From Mesorhizobium escarrei (GTDB taxonomy: Bacteria > Pseudomonadota > Alphaproteobacteria > Rhizobiales > Rhizobiaceae): DNA of 64,000 bases. Both the position numbers and the translations under genes were made by a program. The notes below the pieces were generated by a model. It was not told the DNA's origin and did no database searches. It was given only the letters and a program-made list of their open reading frames with translations. Shown one piece after another: positions 1-8,929 of this stretch. How positions within the stretch are numbered: the stretch's first letter is position 1; each line of letters opens with the position of its first letter. Location of the stretch: NCBI RefSeq assembly GCF_935825525.1, contig NZ_CAKXZT010000001.1, forward strand, positions 62,001 to 126,000, read 5' to 3'.

Positions 1-1180
1 CCGGCGTAGCGCACGCGTCGAGGACGACGATGTCGGCATCGCTGCCTTGGTCGAGCGTGCCGACCCTTTCCACGATCGACAGCGCCTCGGCATTGCCGCG
101 GGTGAGCTGCCAGAACGACTGGAACGGATTGAGCTTCTCACCGTTGAGCGCGATCACCTTGTAGCCCTCATCCATGGTGCGCAGCATCGAGTAATTAGTG
201 CCGCCGCCGACATCCGTGGCGGTGGCGATGCGGAGTGGTTTTTCGCGGCGGCGGTAACGCTGATAGTCGAACAGGCCCGAACCGAGGAACAGGTTCGAGG
301 TCGGGCAGAACACGGCGACCGAGCCCGTGTCCGAAAGCGCATCCGCCTCGCGTTCCGACAGATGGATGCAGTGGCCGAACAGGCTTTTGCGCCCGAGCAG
401 CCCATAGTGCTCGTAGACATCGGTATAGTCGCTGGCCTTTGGATAGAGTTGCAGCGTAAAGGCGATCTCAGCGTGATTTTCCGACAGGTGCGTCTGCATG
501 TGCAGATCGGGATGTTCCCGGCAGAGCGCGCTTGCCATTTCCAACTGCTCGGGTGACGAGGTGATGGCGAAGCGTGGTGTGATGGCATAGTGCTGGCGCC
601 CCTTGCCGTGCCACTCGGCGATCAGCGCCTTGCTGTCGTCATAGGCCGATTGCGGCGTGTCGAGCACGCCCTCCGGCGCGTTGCGATCCATCATCACCTT
701 GCCGGCGATGTTGAGCATGTTTCGGTCATGCGACTCGGCGAAGAATGCTTCGGCCGATTCCCTGTGCACCGAGCAATAGGCGGCGACCGTCGTCGTGCCG
801 TGGCGCACAACCTCATCCAGAAACAGCCTGGCGATGCGGCGGCCATGCTGCGCGTTCTGGAACTTGGTTTCCTCGGGGAAAGTGTAAGCGTTCAACCAAT
901 CGAGCAGCTCGGCGCCGTAGGAGGCGATGACCTGCATCTGCGGAAAGTGCGCATGCGGGTCGATGAAACCAGGCAGCAGCAAGTGCGGGCGATGGTCGAT
1001 CTTTTTTGCGCCTTCATCAGCCTTTTTCTCGACGTCGGCATAGGCGCCCGCGGCAACGATCCTGCCGTTGCGGAGCAGCAGGCCGCCGTCGTCCTCGTAG
1101 CGCCAGGCGGAATGGTCGTCGACGGTCTCGGGCCAGCGCAGGAAGGACAGCGTGCGGCCGCGCAGGAGTGTGCTGGTCAT
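1..1180 (-). CDS. guaD: Guanine deaminase, C-terminus cut by window edge
   Basis: Hydrolyses guanine to xanthine and ammonia, feeding the xanthine dehydrogenase encoded nearby. I translated the minus strand from ATG at 1180; 393 residues are visible and the frame stays open to base 1. Amidohydrolase metal and substrate motifs are in order: PHAHFPQ (HxH at 76-78), THLSEN (His231), GHCIHL (His270) and TDVGGG (Asp323), with the guanine-deaminase string PTSNLFLGSG near 293-302. Family members are about 430 residues, so roughly 40 are missing. It starts 2 nt after the puuD stop, so the two are almost certainly co-transcribed. Seen: motifs and spacing. Inferred: substrate, from family and neighbourhood. 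Confidence 0.93.
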   Translation of the reverse strand, partial: MTSTLLRGRTLSFLRWPETVDDHSAWRYEDDGGLLLRNGRIVAAGAYADVEKKADEGAKKIDHRPHLLLPGFIDPHAHFPQMQVIASYGAELLDWLNAYTFPEETKFQNAQHGRRIARLFLDEVVRHGTTTVAAYCSVHRESAEAFFAESHDRNMLNIAGKVMMDRNAPEGVLDTPQSAYDDSKALIAEWHGKGRQHYAITPRFAITSSPEQLEMASALCREHPDLHMQTHLSENHAEIAFTLQLYPKASDYTDVYEHYGLLGRKSLFGHCIHLSEREADALSDTGSVAVFCPTSNLFLGSGLFDYQRYRRREKPLRIATATDVGGGTNYSMLRTMDEGYKVIALNGEKLNPFQSFWQLTRGNAEALSIVERVGTLDQGSDADIVVLDACATP

Positions 1181-1182
1181 GC

Positions 1183-2400
1183 TTATTTCCCTGCCTCCTC
1201 GAACCATGCCACCAGCAGCGCCCGCTCCTTGTCGGTGATATGGGTGACGTTGGCGGGCGGCATCGCGCGGCTGCGGCCGGCCTGCATGTAGATCTCGCGG
1301 GCTTGCTCGGCGATACCGGCGTCCGTGTCGAGCATCACACCTTTCGGCGCGTGATAGATGCCCTCGTAGGATGGCTCCTGCGCATGACACATCGAGCAAC
1401 GGCCAAGTACGGTGTCGCGCACTGCGGAAAAATGCGCCGAGGCGATATAGACCTGTGCCGTCGAGGACGCCTTGACGTCGCCGGTCAGCACTTTCGGCGC
1501 CGTTGACAGCCAGATGATGACGACGAACAGGACGGCGGCGGCCAGCCAGATCCAGGTCCGGTTGCCCTTGCGCGCATGCATGGTGTTGAAATAGTGCCGG
1601 ATCAGCACGCCGATGATGAAAACCAGCGAGGCGATCACCCAGTTGAATTGGGTAGCAAACGCCAGCGGGTAGTGATTGGACAGCATCAGGAACAAAACGG
1701 GCAGCGTCAGGTAATTGTTGTGCAGCGAGCGCTGCTTGGCGATCTTGCCGTATTTCGGGTCGGGCTTGCGACCGGCGATCAGGTCGGCGACGACGATCTT
1801 CTGGTTCGGGATGATAACCATGAAGACATTGGCCGACATGATCGTCGCGGTGATGGCGCCAAGATGCAGGAAGGCGGCGCGGCCGGTGAACAGATGGGTA
1901 AGACCCCAGGCGATGAACACCAGCACGCCATAGAGCACCAGCATCAGGCCGGTGTCGCTCCCGCCAAGCGGCGAACGGCATAAGAGATCGTAGACCACCC
2001 AGCCGACGCCGATCGTTGCCAGTGACAGCAAGATGCCTGTAGGCACCGACATGGCAAGCACGTTGGGATCGATCAGGAAGAGGTCCGCCCCGGCATAGTA
2101 GACGACGCACAGCATGGCAAAGCCCGACAGCCAGGTGGCGTAGGATTCCCATTTGAACCAGGTCAGGTGCTCGGGCATTTCGGCCGGCGCCACAAGATAT
2201 TTCTGGATGTGGTAGAAGCCGCCGCCATGCACCTGCCATTCCTCGCCGAAGGCGCCGACAGGCATTCCCGGGCGCTGGCGCAAGCCGAGATCGAGTGCGA
2301 CGAAATAGAAGGACGAACCGATCCAGGCTATGCTGGTGACGACATGCAGCCAGCGCACGGCGAAACTCAGCCAGTCCCAAAAAATCGCGAAATCCAACAT
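1183..2400 (-). CDS. puuD: Membrane-bound urate oxidase with C-terminal cytochrome c domain
   Basis: Oxidises urate to 5-hydroxyisourate at the cytoplasmic membrane, the non-classical alternative to cofactor-free uricase. The 405-residue protein has a long N-terminal part of about eight hydrophobic segments starting with a WDWLSFAVRWLHV helix, then a C-terminal class I cytochrome c domain with CSMCH at 335-339 and a probable axial Met at 380 (SRAMPPAN). The fusion implies that electrons go to the respiratory chain and not straight to oxygen as peroxide. It heads an operon with guaD and is divergent from a LysR regulator gene 139 bp away. The family was once annotated as DUF989/urate oxidase N-terminal; the call is firm because the next two enzymes of the route, UraH and UraD, are also here. 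Confidence 0.9.
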   Translation of the reverse strand: MLDFAIFWDWLSFAVRWLHVVTSIAWIGSSFYFVALDLGLRQRPGMPVGAFGEEWQVHGGGFYHIQKYLVAPAEMPEHLTWFKWESYATWLSGFAMLCVVYYAGADLFLIDPNVLAMSVPTGILLSLATIGVGWVVYDLLCRSPLGGSDTGLMLVLYGVLVFIAWGLTHLFTGRAAFLHLGAITATIMSANVFMVIIPNQKIVVADLIAGRKPDPKYGKIAKQRSLHNNYLTLPVLFLMLSNHYPLAFATQFNWVIASLVFIIGVLIRHYFNTMHARKGNRTWIWLAAAVLFVVIIWLSTAPKVLTGDVKASSTAQVYIASAHFSAVRDTVLGRCSMCHAQEPSYEGIYHAPKGVMLDTDAGIAEQAREIYMQAGRSRAMPPANVTHITDKERALLVAWFEEAGK

Positions 2401-2502
2401 TGAAAAGTCGTCCCTGCCGATCGGGTGACTTTACGGACTGGAGCGCAAACGGAAAGGGCCGAGCTGCACGATGACTTTCAAAAAAAAATGGAAAATACTA
2501 GG

Positions 2503-2527
2503 CTCTTCATACGCAGCTGCATGAGAG
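2503..2527. promoter_or_regulatory. Inverted repeat in the puuD/LysR divergent region, candidate LysR operator
   Basis: CTCTTCAT and ATGAGAG lie 10 nt apart around a self-complementary GCAGCTGC core, 13 bp upstream of the LysR start codon. LysR proteins usually bind dyads between divergent genes and repress their own promoter from such a position. The dyad is seen; the assignment to this regulator is inference. Confidence 0.4.
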
Positions 2528-2539
2528 CCACGAATCCGC

Positions 2540-3460
2540 ATGGCCTATCTCGACAACATCGCCGTTTTCGTCCGTGTCGTCGAGCTCGGCAATCTGTCGG
2601 CGGCAGGCCGCGACATGCGCATTTCGCCGGCGGTCGCCTCCAACCGTATCAAGGAGCTCGAAAAGCATCTCGGTGTCAGGCTGTTCAACCGCACGACGCG
2701 GCAGTTGATGCCGACCGAGCACGGCACCGTATTCTATTCCGGCGCCAAGCAGGTGCTTGAAGCGGTCACCGAGGCCGAAGCCGCTGTCAGCGCTTTGTCC
2801 GGCCAGCCGCGCGGCACCATCAAGGTGACAGCGCCGCTCGGGCTTGGCCGGCGGCTGGTGGCGTCGGGAATCCCCGATTTCCACGACAAATATCCTGACA
2901 TCGAAGTTCGGCTGAGGCTTTCCGACCACAATGTCGACATCATGAAGGAAGGCATCGACGTTGCCTTCCGGCTCGGCATCATCGAGGATTCCAGCCTGAG
3001 AATGCGCGGCATCATGGAGTGTGAGCGGGTGCTGGTGGCAGCGCCGAAATATCTCGAAGCGCGCGGCGAGCCGGCCGAGCCGCAGGAACTGATCGCCAGC
3101 AAACACGACTGCCTGATGCTGCGCTACGCCGGCGCGCGCGAATATGTCTGGACGCTGCAAACGGCCGACGGTCCGCGGAAATTCGAGGTGCACGGACCCT
3201 ATGACACCGACGATGGCGACGTTCTGACCGGCTGGGCGCTGTCGGGCCGCGGCATCATCAACAAGCCGCGCTTCGAGGTCGAGCCGTTCATCCGCGACCG
3301 GCGGCTGAAGGTGATCCTGCCCGACACGCCACCGACGCCGGTCCAGTTCGCCGCCGTCTACCCGCACAAGAAGCTGCAGGACCCGAAGGTGCGGCTACTG
3401 CTCGATTTCATGGCCGAGCGCTGCCAACGGCTGATCAAGGATATTCTGGCCGGCAGGTGA
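2540..3460 (+). CDS. LysR-family transcriptional regulator
   Basis: A 306-residue LysR-type regulator. The N-terminal winged helix-turn-helix (about residues 1-60) contains the typical GNLSAAGRDMRISPAVASNR stretch, followed by a substrate-binding domain with the characteristic GTIKVTAPLGLGRR opening near 93. Start ATG 2540 gives a standard-length N-terminus. It is divergent from puuD-guaD and convergent with xdhC (21 bp between stops), so it probably controls purine catabolism, with a purine or ureide as a possible coinducer. The subfamily resembles the group that often sits beside short-chain dehydrogenases, so the local target is inferred from position only. Confidence 0.88.
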   Translation: MAYLDNIAVFVRVVELGNLSAAGRDMRISPAVASNRIKELEKHLGVRLFNRTTRQLMPTEHGTVFYSGAKQVLEAVTEAEAAVSALSGQPRGTIKVTAPLGLGRRLVASGIPDFHDKYPDIEVRLRLSDHNVDIMKEGIDVAFRLGIIEDSSLRMRGIMECERVLVAAPKYLEARGEPAEPQELIASKHDCLMLRYAGAREYVWTLQTADGPRKFEVHGPYDTDDGDVLTGWALSGRGIINKPRFEVEPFIRDRRLKVILPDTPPTPVQFAAVYPHKKLQDPKVRLLLDFMAERCQRLIKDILAGR

Positions 3461-3481
3461 GCGTTGCTCGAATTCTGGCCG

Positions 3482-4471
3482 TCAGCCGGCCATTGTCTTG
3501 CCACGGGAGGTCGGGTGCGGCGCGGCTCGTGCGCCAGCATGGGCGGCCAGCGCCGTCATGATCTCGGCCGCCGCCAAGGCCGCGATCACTTGCGGACGCT
3601 TGTCCCTGACCGCATCGCCGCCAATCGGCGAGACGAGGCGGGCAAATTCCGCCTCGCTGCCGTCCGCCGACTTCAGGAACCAGTTCCTGAACGTCGCCTT
3701 TTTGGTTTTCGAGCCGATCATGCCGACATAGGCGGCATCCCGACGTTTCAGTGCCTCGGCGACGATCAGGAAATCCAGTGCGTGGTCGTGAGTGAGGACG
3801 ACGAACGCGGCGCCAGCCGGAGCTTTGCGCACCAATGCCTCGGGCATCGGCGTCAGACTGGTTTCGACCGCTTCCGGCATACCCTCCAGCGCCTCGGCCC
3901 GCGTCTCGACAACGACGACACGGACCGGCAGCAAGGCCACCGCCGATGCCAGCGCCTGGCCGACATGGCCGCCGCCGAAGATGTAGACATGCGGCAGCTG
4001 CGCCTGCTCGGCTTCCGCCGCCGCGACAATCTCGGCTTCGAGCGCCGCATCGACCAGCCGGATCAGCACTTTTACCCTGCCGCCGCAGCACTGACCGATT
4101 TCCGGCCCGAGCGCGACATCGAGCGTGGCGCTGACATCCCTCCCCCTCGAGAGGAGTGTGGCGGCGAAGCCGCCGCGTGGGCTCGCCGCGGCAGTGCTCG
4201 ACGCTCTGGCGGTGCCTTCTGAGACGACCCCCTCTGGCCGCTTCGCGGCCATCTCCCCCTCAAGGGGGGAGAAGAACAGCTGCCGCGCCTTGTCGATCGC
4301 CATGTATTCGAGTTGGCCGCCGCCGATCGTGCCAAAAATCGCCGCGCCCGAGACGAGCATGAAGGCGCCCTTCTCGCGTGGCGTCGAGCCTTTTGTCCCG
4401 GCCACCTCAACCAGGGCGACCCGGCCGGCGCGCGCAAGAAAGGCTTTCAGGCTTTGCACTTTCGAGGTCAT
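3482..4471 (-). CDS. xdhC: Xanthine dehydrogenase accessory protein XdhC with an in-frame repeat insertion
   Basis: Binds molybdenum cofactor and loads it, after sulfuration, into the XdhB subunit. The 329-residue protein has the N-terminal XdhC domain (STPREKGAFMLV at 29-40, FGTIGGGQLEYMAI at 46-59, GPEIGQCCGGRV from about 122) and a C-terminal Rossmann domain (YIFGGGHVGQALA; VGMIGSKTKKATF). Between KARQL (61-65) and ATLDVALGPEIGQ (about 115) lie roughly 48 residues that family members lack. They begin FFSPLEGEMAAKRPEG and are the translation of an intergenic palindromic repeat (see the repeat feature). The insertion keeps the frame and may form a surface loop. It is last in the uraH-xdhA-xdhB-xdhC operon, 75 bp after xdhB. 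Whether the protein still works is unknown. Confidence 0.9.
   Translation of the reverse strand: MTSKVQSLKAFLARAGRVALVEVAGTKGSTPREKGAFMLVSGAAIFGTIGGGQLEYMAIDKARQLFFSPLEGEMAAKRPEGVVSEGTARASSTAAASPRGGFAATLLSRGRDVSATLDVALGPEIGQCCGGRVKVLIRLVDAALEAEIVAAAEAEQAQLPHVYIFGGGHVGQALASAVALLPVRVVVVETRAEALEGMPEAVETSLTPMPEALVRKAPAGAAFVVLTHDHALDFLIVAEALKRRDAAYVGMIGSKTKKATFRNWFLKSADGSEAEFARLVSPIGGDAVRDKRPQVIAALAAAEIMTALAAHAGARAAPHPTSRGKTMAG
4138..4276. repeat. Rhizobial intergenic palindromic repeat located inside xdhC
   Basis: About 139 bp with a palindromic end (CTCCCCCTCAAGGGGGGAG at 4254-4272), an inner dyad GGCCGCTTCGCGGCC (4236-4250), a second dyad GCGGCGAAGCCGCCGC (4160-4175) and a CTCGAGAG end (4147-4154). 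The same CATCTCCCCCTCAAGGGGG core recurs in the intergenic region at 52.9-53.1 kb. Read on the minus strand it encodes SPLEGEM...RPEG within XdhC. The length is compatible with the reading frame. The type resembles the rhizobial intergenic mosaic elements; I could not compare it with a catalogue. Confidence 0.8.
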
Positions 4472-4546
4472 GTTTCACTTTCCCTATTGGGAAATATAGA
4501 GTTTTTCGGCCTAAATTGCACGCTTCCAAGGATTCCGAGGCCGGGT

Positions 4547-6895
4547 TCACGTGTTGGCCTTGGCTTCCCACTTCAGCCGCTCGATCGCCATTAGCACCCG
4601 CTCCGGCGTCGCCGGTGGGTCGAGGCGCGGGCAGATGCGGTGATCGGCAACGCTCGCCACCGCATCCGACAGCGCATGCAGTACCGACATGCCGAGCGGG
4701 AACGGCGGCTCGCCGACCGCCTTGGAGCGGTGCACCGTCGGCTCGCTCGCTTCCGGCCAGTCGGCCAAAGTCACGTTGAAGATCTTCGGCCGGTCCGAGG
4801 CCAAGGGGATTTTGTAGGTCGACGGCGCATGGGTGCGCAGCCGGCCCTTGTCGTCCCACCACAATTCCTCCGTCGTCAGCCATCCCATGCCTTGGATGAA
4901 GCCGCCCTCGACCTGGCCGAGGTCGATGGCGCGGTTCAGCGAGCGGCCGGTCTCGTGCAGGATGTCGGTGCGCTCGACCATGTATTCGCCGGTCAGCGTA
5001 TCGACCGACACTTCCGAGCACGCGGCGCCGTAGGCAAAATAATAGAAGGGGCGACCCTCGCCCTTGTCGCGATCCCAGTGGATTTTCGGCGTCTTGTAAA
5101 AGCCCGCCGCCGAAAGCTGGATGCGCGCCATATAAGCCTGCCTGACGAGATCGGCGAAGGCGATTTCCTGGTTGCCGATGCGCACCCGGTTGGGCAGGAA
5201 CAGTACCTGGTCGCGCGGCACCTGGTATTTTTCAGCGGCAAAATTGGTCAGCCGCTCCTTGATCTGCCGGGCGGCGTTCTGCGCCGCCATGCCGTTGAGG
5301 TCGGAACCGGAAGACGCGGCGGTCGCCGAGGTGTTCGGCACCTTGCCGGTCGTCGTCGCGGTGATCTTGACCTGGTCGAGGTCGATCTGGAATTCTTCCG
5401 CCACCACCTGCGCCACCTTGACGTAGAGGCCCTGCCCCATTTCGGTGCCGCCATGGTTCAGATGCACCGATCCGTCGGTGTAGACATGCACGAGCGCGCC
5501 GGCCTGATTGTAATGCGTTGCTGTGAAGGAGATGCCGAACTTGACCGGCGTCAGCGCCAGTCCGCGCTTGATGAAGCGACTGTTGACGTTGAAGGATTCA
5601 ATGGTGCGGCGACGCCTTGCATAGTCGCAACTCGCCTCCAGTTCGGCGACGATGCGGTGGATGATGTTGTCTTCGACCGTCTGGTGATAAGGCGTGATGT
5701 TGCGGTCGCTGGTGCCATAAAAGTTCTTCTTACGGATTTCGAGCGGATCCTTGCCGACGGCAAAGGCGACCTCGTCGATGACGCGCTCGGCGCCGACCAT
5801 GCCTTGCGGCCCGCCGAAGCCGCGGAAGGCGGTGTTCGACACGGTGTTGGTGTAGAGCGGCGCCGATTGCGCATGAACCGCCGGCCAGAAATAGGTGTTG
5901 TCGCAGTGGAACAGCGCGCGGTCGGTGACCGGGCCGGAGAGATCCGCCGAGAAGCCGCAACGCGCGGCGAACATGAAATCGACACCAAGAATATTGCCCT
6001 CGTTGTCGAAGCCGACCTCGTAGTCGACAAGGAAATCGTGCCGCTTGCCGGTGGCGATCATGTCGTCGTCACGGTCGGGCCGGATTTTCACGGCGCGATG
6101 GTGTTTTTTCGCAGCAATCGCCGCGAGCGCGGCAAACTGGTTGCCTTGCGTTTCTTTGCCGCCGAAAGCGCCGCCCATGCGGCGGATCTCCACCGTCACC
6201 GCATGGCTCGGCACGCCGAGCGCATGGCTGACCATGTGCTGGATTTCGCTCGGATGTTGGGTCGAGGAATAAATCGTGACGTCCTGATCCTCGCCGGGAA
6301 TGGCCATGGCGATCTGGCCCTCAAGATAAAAATGGTCCTGACCGCCGATGCGCATTTTTCCCTTCAGCCGGCGCGGCGCGGCGTTGATCGCAGCCGCGGC
6401 ATCGCCGCGCCTCAGGGTCAGCGGCGGCGTGACCAGCTTGTCCTTCCTGGGGTCGAGGGCGGCGATGTCGGTGACGAAAGGCAATTCCTTGTATTCGACC
6501 TTGGCCAGCCTTGTGGCGCGGCGCGCCTGCTCGCGGGTTTCGGCGATGACGCAAAAGATCGGTTGGCCGAAAAACTGCACCTTGCCGGTGGCCAGCACCG
6601 GCTCGTCGTGGCGGCCGGTCGGCGAAATATCGTTTTCGCCCGGCACGTCGCTGGCCGTCAGCACGTCAACGACGCCGGGCGCGGCGCGCACCGCCGACAG
6701 GTCCATGCTGGTGATGGTGGCATGCGTGGCGGTCGAAAGCCCAAGGCAGCCATGCAGCGTGCCGGATGGTTCCGGCATGTCATCGATATAGACAGCGGTG
6801 CCGCGGACATGCTTGTGCGCGGAATCATGGCGCTGGTCGGTGGCAACGCCACCCGAGATTTTTTGCGCCTTGAGGTTGGGAGCGTGCGTGGTCAT
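4547..6895 (-). CDS. xdhB: Xanthine dehydrogenase, molybdopterin-binding large subunit
   Basis: Catalytic subunit that hydroxylates hypoxanthine and xanthine to urate at a Mo-pterin centre. The 782 residues match the split bacterial XdhB type. Visible motifs are GQPIFCVIAET (110-120), RRMGGAFGGKE (238-248, Mo-pterin loop), GFGGPQGM (substrate-channel Arg region), EMGQGLYVKV (cofactor binding) and the general-base glutamate in AVGEPPFPLG (Glu729). The start overlaps the xdhA stop by one base (TAATG), indicating coupling. It works as (XdhA-XdhB)2 with Fe-S and FAD in XdhA. No truncation or frameshift is seen. Confidence 0.95.
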   Translation of the reverse strand: MTTHAPNLKAQKISGGVATDQRHDSAHKHVRGTAVYIDDMPEPSGTLHGCLGLSTATHATITSMDLSAVRAAPGVVDVLTASDVPGENDISPTGRHDEPVLATGKVQFFGQPIFCVIAETREQARRATRLAKVEYKELPFVTDIAALDPRKDKLVTPPLTLRRGDAAAAINAAPRRLKGKMRIGGQDHFYLEGQIAMAIPGEDQDVTIYSSTQHPSEIQHMVSHALGVPSHAVTVEIRRMGGAFGGKETQGNQFAALAAIAAKKHHRAVKIRPDRDDDMIATGKRHDFLVDYEVGFDNEGNILGVDFMFAARCGFSADLSGPVTDRALFHCDNTYFWPAVHAQSAPLYTNTVSNTAFRGFGGPQGMVGAERVIDEVAFAVGKDPLEIRKKNFYGTSDRNITPYHQTVEDNIIHRIVAELEASCDYARRRRTIESFNVNSRFIKRGLALTPVKFGISFTATHYNQAGALVHVYTDGSVHLNHGGTEMGQGLYVKVAQVVAEEFQIDLDQVKITATTTGKVPNTSATAASSGSDLNGMAAQNAARQIKERLTNFAAEKYQVPRDQVLFLPNRVRIGNQEIAFADLVRQAYMARIQLSAAGFYKTPKIHWDRDKGEGRPFYYFAYGAACSEVSVDTLTGEYMVERTDILHETGRSLNRAIDLGQVEGGFIQGMGWLTTEELWWDDKGRLRTHAPSTYKIPLASDRPKIFNVTLADWPEASEPTVHRSKAVGEPPFPLGMSVLHALSDAVASVADHRICPRLDPPATPERVLMAIERLKWEAKANT

Positions 6896-8376
6896 TACGC
6901 CGCCTCGTACCGCGATATCTGGATCGGCGCCTTGGTGGCGCTGGTCTCGGCGAAGAAGCGCAACAGCAGGTTCCGCGCTGCCAACGCCCGGTATTCGGCG
7001 CTCGCTCGCATGTCGGTCAGGGGGGTGAAATCTTTGGCGTACTCGGCCATCGCCACCTCGACCGTCGCCTCCGTCCAGGCCTTGCCGAGCAGCGCCTTTT
7101 CCACGCCGAAAGCTCGCTTCGGCGTTGCCGCCATGCCGCCATAGGCGATGCGGATATCCGTCACCGTGCCGTCGCTGGCCAGGGTCAGCAGGAATGCGCC
7201 AAGCGCTGCGGTGATGTCCTCGTCACGGCGCTTGGTGATCTTGTAGACGGCGAATTTGGTATCGCTGCCCGGCACTGGGACGTGCACTGCCTCGACGAAC
7301 TCGCCCGGCTGCCGATCCTGCTTGCCGTAGGCGATGAAGAAGTCTTCAAGCGAGATCGTCCGCCGCTTGTTGCCGCGGCGCAGCGTCAGCCGCGCGCCGA
7401 GTGCGATCAGCGGCGGCGGCGTGTCGCCGATGGGCGAGCCGTTGGCGATGTTGCCGCCGATCGTGCCCATATTGCGCACCTGATCGCCGCCGATGCGGTC
7501 GAACAGCGGCCCCAGCGCCGGGATGCGTCTCGCCAGCGTCGAGAAAGCCTCGGTGTAGGTGACACCAGCGCCGATCGAAATGATGCCGTTGTCTTCGGAA
7601 ATCGCGCAGAGCCCGTCGAGATTGCCGATGAAGATCGCCGGCGAGATCTCGCGCATATGCTTGGTCACCCACAGGCCGACATCGGTCGAACCGGCGACGA
7701 TGGTGGCGCCCGGCTCGTTGTCGAGCACGGCGGCGAGATCGTCGGCATTGACCGGCACGACCAGACGCTGCTTGCCGGCGCCGATCTCGATGCGCGAACC
7801 ATCTTTCATCGCTGCGAGCTTGCTCGTGATGGCTTTGCGCTCGGCCGCCAGCGGATCCTTTGCCGCCTGGCCGTAGCTGGAGATGGCACGTGCCGCCCGC
7901 ATGATCGCCTCGTAGCCGGTGCAACGGCAGAGATTGCCCTGAAGCGCCTTTTCGATGGCTGCATCCGAAGGCTCGGGCGACCGCATCCAGAGAGCATAGA
8001 GCGACATGACAAAGCCCGGCGTGCAGAAGCCGCATTGCGAGCCGTGCGAATCGACCATCGCCTGCTGCGCCGGATGCAGTTTTTCGCCGTCGCCGCGCAA
8101 ATGCTCGATGGTCACGACATGCGTGCCATCGAGCGAACCGAGGAAGCGGATGCAGGCATTGACGCTTTCGTAGACCAGCCGGCCGGCCGAGAGCCTTCCG
8201 ACCAGCACGGTGCAGGCGCCGCAATCGCCCTCGGCGCAACCTTCCTTGCTGCCGCGCAGCGAGCGCTCGATCCGCAGCCAATCGAGCAAGGTCTCGTCGG
8301 GCGCAACCTTGGTCAACGCAACGTTCTCGCCATTGAGGATGAAGCGTATCTCGCTGCGTGTTTTGAGTCTCGTCAT
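6895..8376 (-). CDS. xdhA: Xanthine dehydrogenase small subunit (2Fe-2S and FAD domains)
   Basis: Electron-transfer subunit passing electrons from the Mo centre to NAD. In order over 493 residues: plant-type ferredoxin domain with Cys47, Cys52, Cys55 (GCAEGDCGACTV) and Cys75; second 2Fe-2S domain with Cys115/Cys118 (QCGFCTPGF) and Cys150/Cys152 (LCRCTGYEA); FAD domain from about 190 with IVAGSTDVGLWV near 225 and GGNIANGSPIGDTPP near 305; C-terminal CO-dehydrogenase flavoprotein domain. It follows uraH by 3 nt and overlaps xdhB by one base, so the three are one translational unit. Confidence 0.95.
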   Translation of the reverse strand: MTRLKTRSEIRFILNGENVALTKVAPDETLLDWLRIERSLRGSKEGCAEGDCGACTVLVGRLSAGRLVYESVNACIRFLGSLDGTHVVTIEHLRGDGEKLHPAQQAMVDSHGSQCGFCTPGFVMSLYALWMRSPEPSDAAIEKALQGNLCRCTGYEAIMRAARAISSYGQAAKDPLAAERKAITSKLAAMKDGSRIEIGAGKQRLVVPVNADDLAAVLDNEPGATIVAGSTDVGLWVTKHMREISPAIFIGNLDGLCAISEDNGIISIGAGVTYTEAFSTLARRIPALGPLFDRIGGDQVRNMGTIGGNIANGSPIGDTPPPLIALGARLTLRRGNKRRTISLEDFFIAYGKQDRQPGEFVEAVHVPVPGSDTKFAVYKITKRRDEDITAALGAFLLTLASDGTVTDIRIAYGGMAATPKRAFGVEKALLGKAWTEATVEVAMAEYAKDFTPLTDMRASAEYRALAARNLLLRFFAETSATKAPIQISRYEAA

Positions 8377-8379
8377 GTC

Positions 8380-8754
8380 TCAGCTCCCCCGATAGGTCGA
8401 ATAGCCGTAGGGGGATATAAGCAGCGGCACATGATAGTGCACCGGCTCGGCCATGCCGAAGCGTATCGGCACGCTGTCGAGGAAGGCCGGTTCCGGCAGT
8501 CTCAGGCCCTGCCGGCGCAGATAGTCGCCGGCGGCGAAGACCAGCTCGTATTCGCCGGTGCGGAATTCCGCGTCGGCAAGCAGCGGCGTGTCGCAGCGAC
8601 CGTCGGCATTGGTGACCGCGGTCTTCAGATGCGTCCGCATGTCGTCGTTGATGCGGTAAAGCTCGATCGACAGGCCGGCAGCCGGCCTGCCGGTCGCGGT
8701 GTCGAGGACATGGGTCGTCAGACGTCCGCCTTCGGCTTTCGAGGTTTCCGCCAC
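8380..8754 (-). CDS. uraH: 5-hydroxyisourate hydrolase (transthyretin-like)
   Basis: Hydrolyses 5-hydroxyisourate, the PuuD product, to OHCU. With GTG start at 8754 the protein is 124 residues. It has the N-terminal [14 protein letters not shown] block and ends in the diagnostic YRGS tetrapeptide; His and Arg residues in HVLD, YHVPLL and the C-terminal tail form the known active site. I chose GTG 8754 over the in-frame ATG at 8883 because the family starts there and a GGGAG ribosome site lies just upstream; the longer N-terminus would run into the divergent promoter. It is first in the uraH-xdhABC operon and divergent from the puuE-uraD fusion. Confidence 0.92.
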   Translation of the reverse strand: MAETSKAEGGRLTTHVLDTATGRPAAGLSIELYRINDDMRTHLKTAVTNADGRCDTPLLADAEFRTGEYELVFAAGDYLRRQGLRLPEPAFLDSVPIRFGMAEPVHYHVPLLISPYGYSTYRGS

Positions 8755-8929
8755 TGGCTGCTCCCATTCCCGGTACAGTCGAACATGTTTGACGAATTGT
8801 GCGCCAATTAAAGGCGATGCATAAGTCCCGGTCGAGCCAAGTGCTGCAAAAACACTTTCAAAAATTTTCGGGGGAATGCGCAAGCAATCCTTTCGACTAT
8901 CCTGATCACACTATCCGGCAGGAGCGACA
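8755..8929. promoter_or_regulatory. Divergent promoter region between uraH-xdhABC and puuE-uraD operons
   Basis: This 175-bp AT-richer gap must carry the outward promoters for both purine operons. A TTGACG hexamer (about 8789-8794) reading towards puuE is a possible -35. The puuE ribosome site is GGAGCGACA (8921-8929) directly before ATG 8930. I saw no strong operator dyad, so regulation by the LysR protein at 2.5 kb is only a guess. Confidence 0.4.

Noticed and set aside
4640..7144. 834-codon open frame on the plus strand
   Set aside because: Antisense shadow of xdhB and xdhA; no ribosome site or motif, while the opposite strand has full catalytic motifs.
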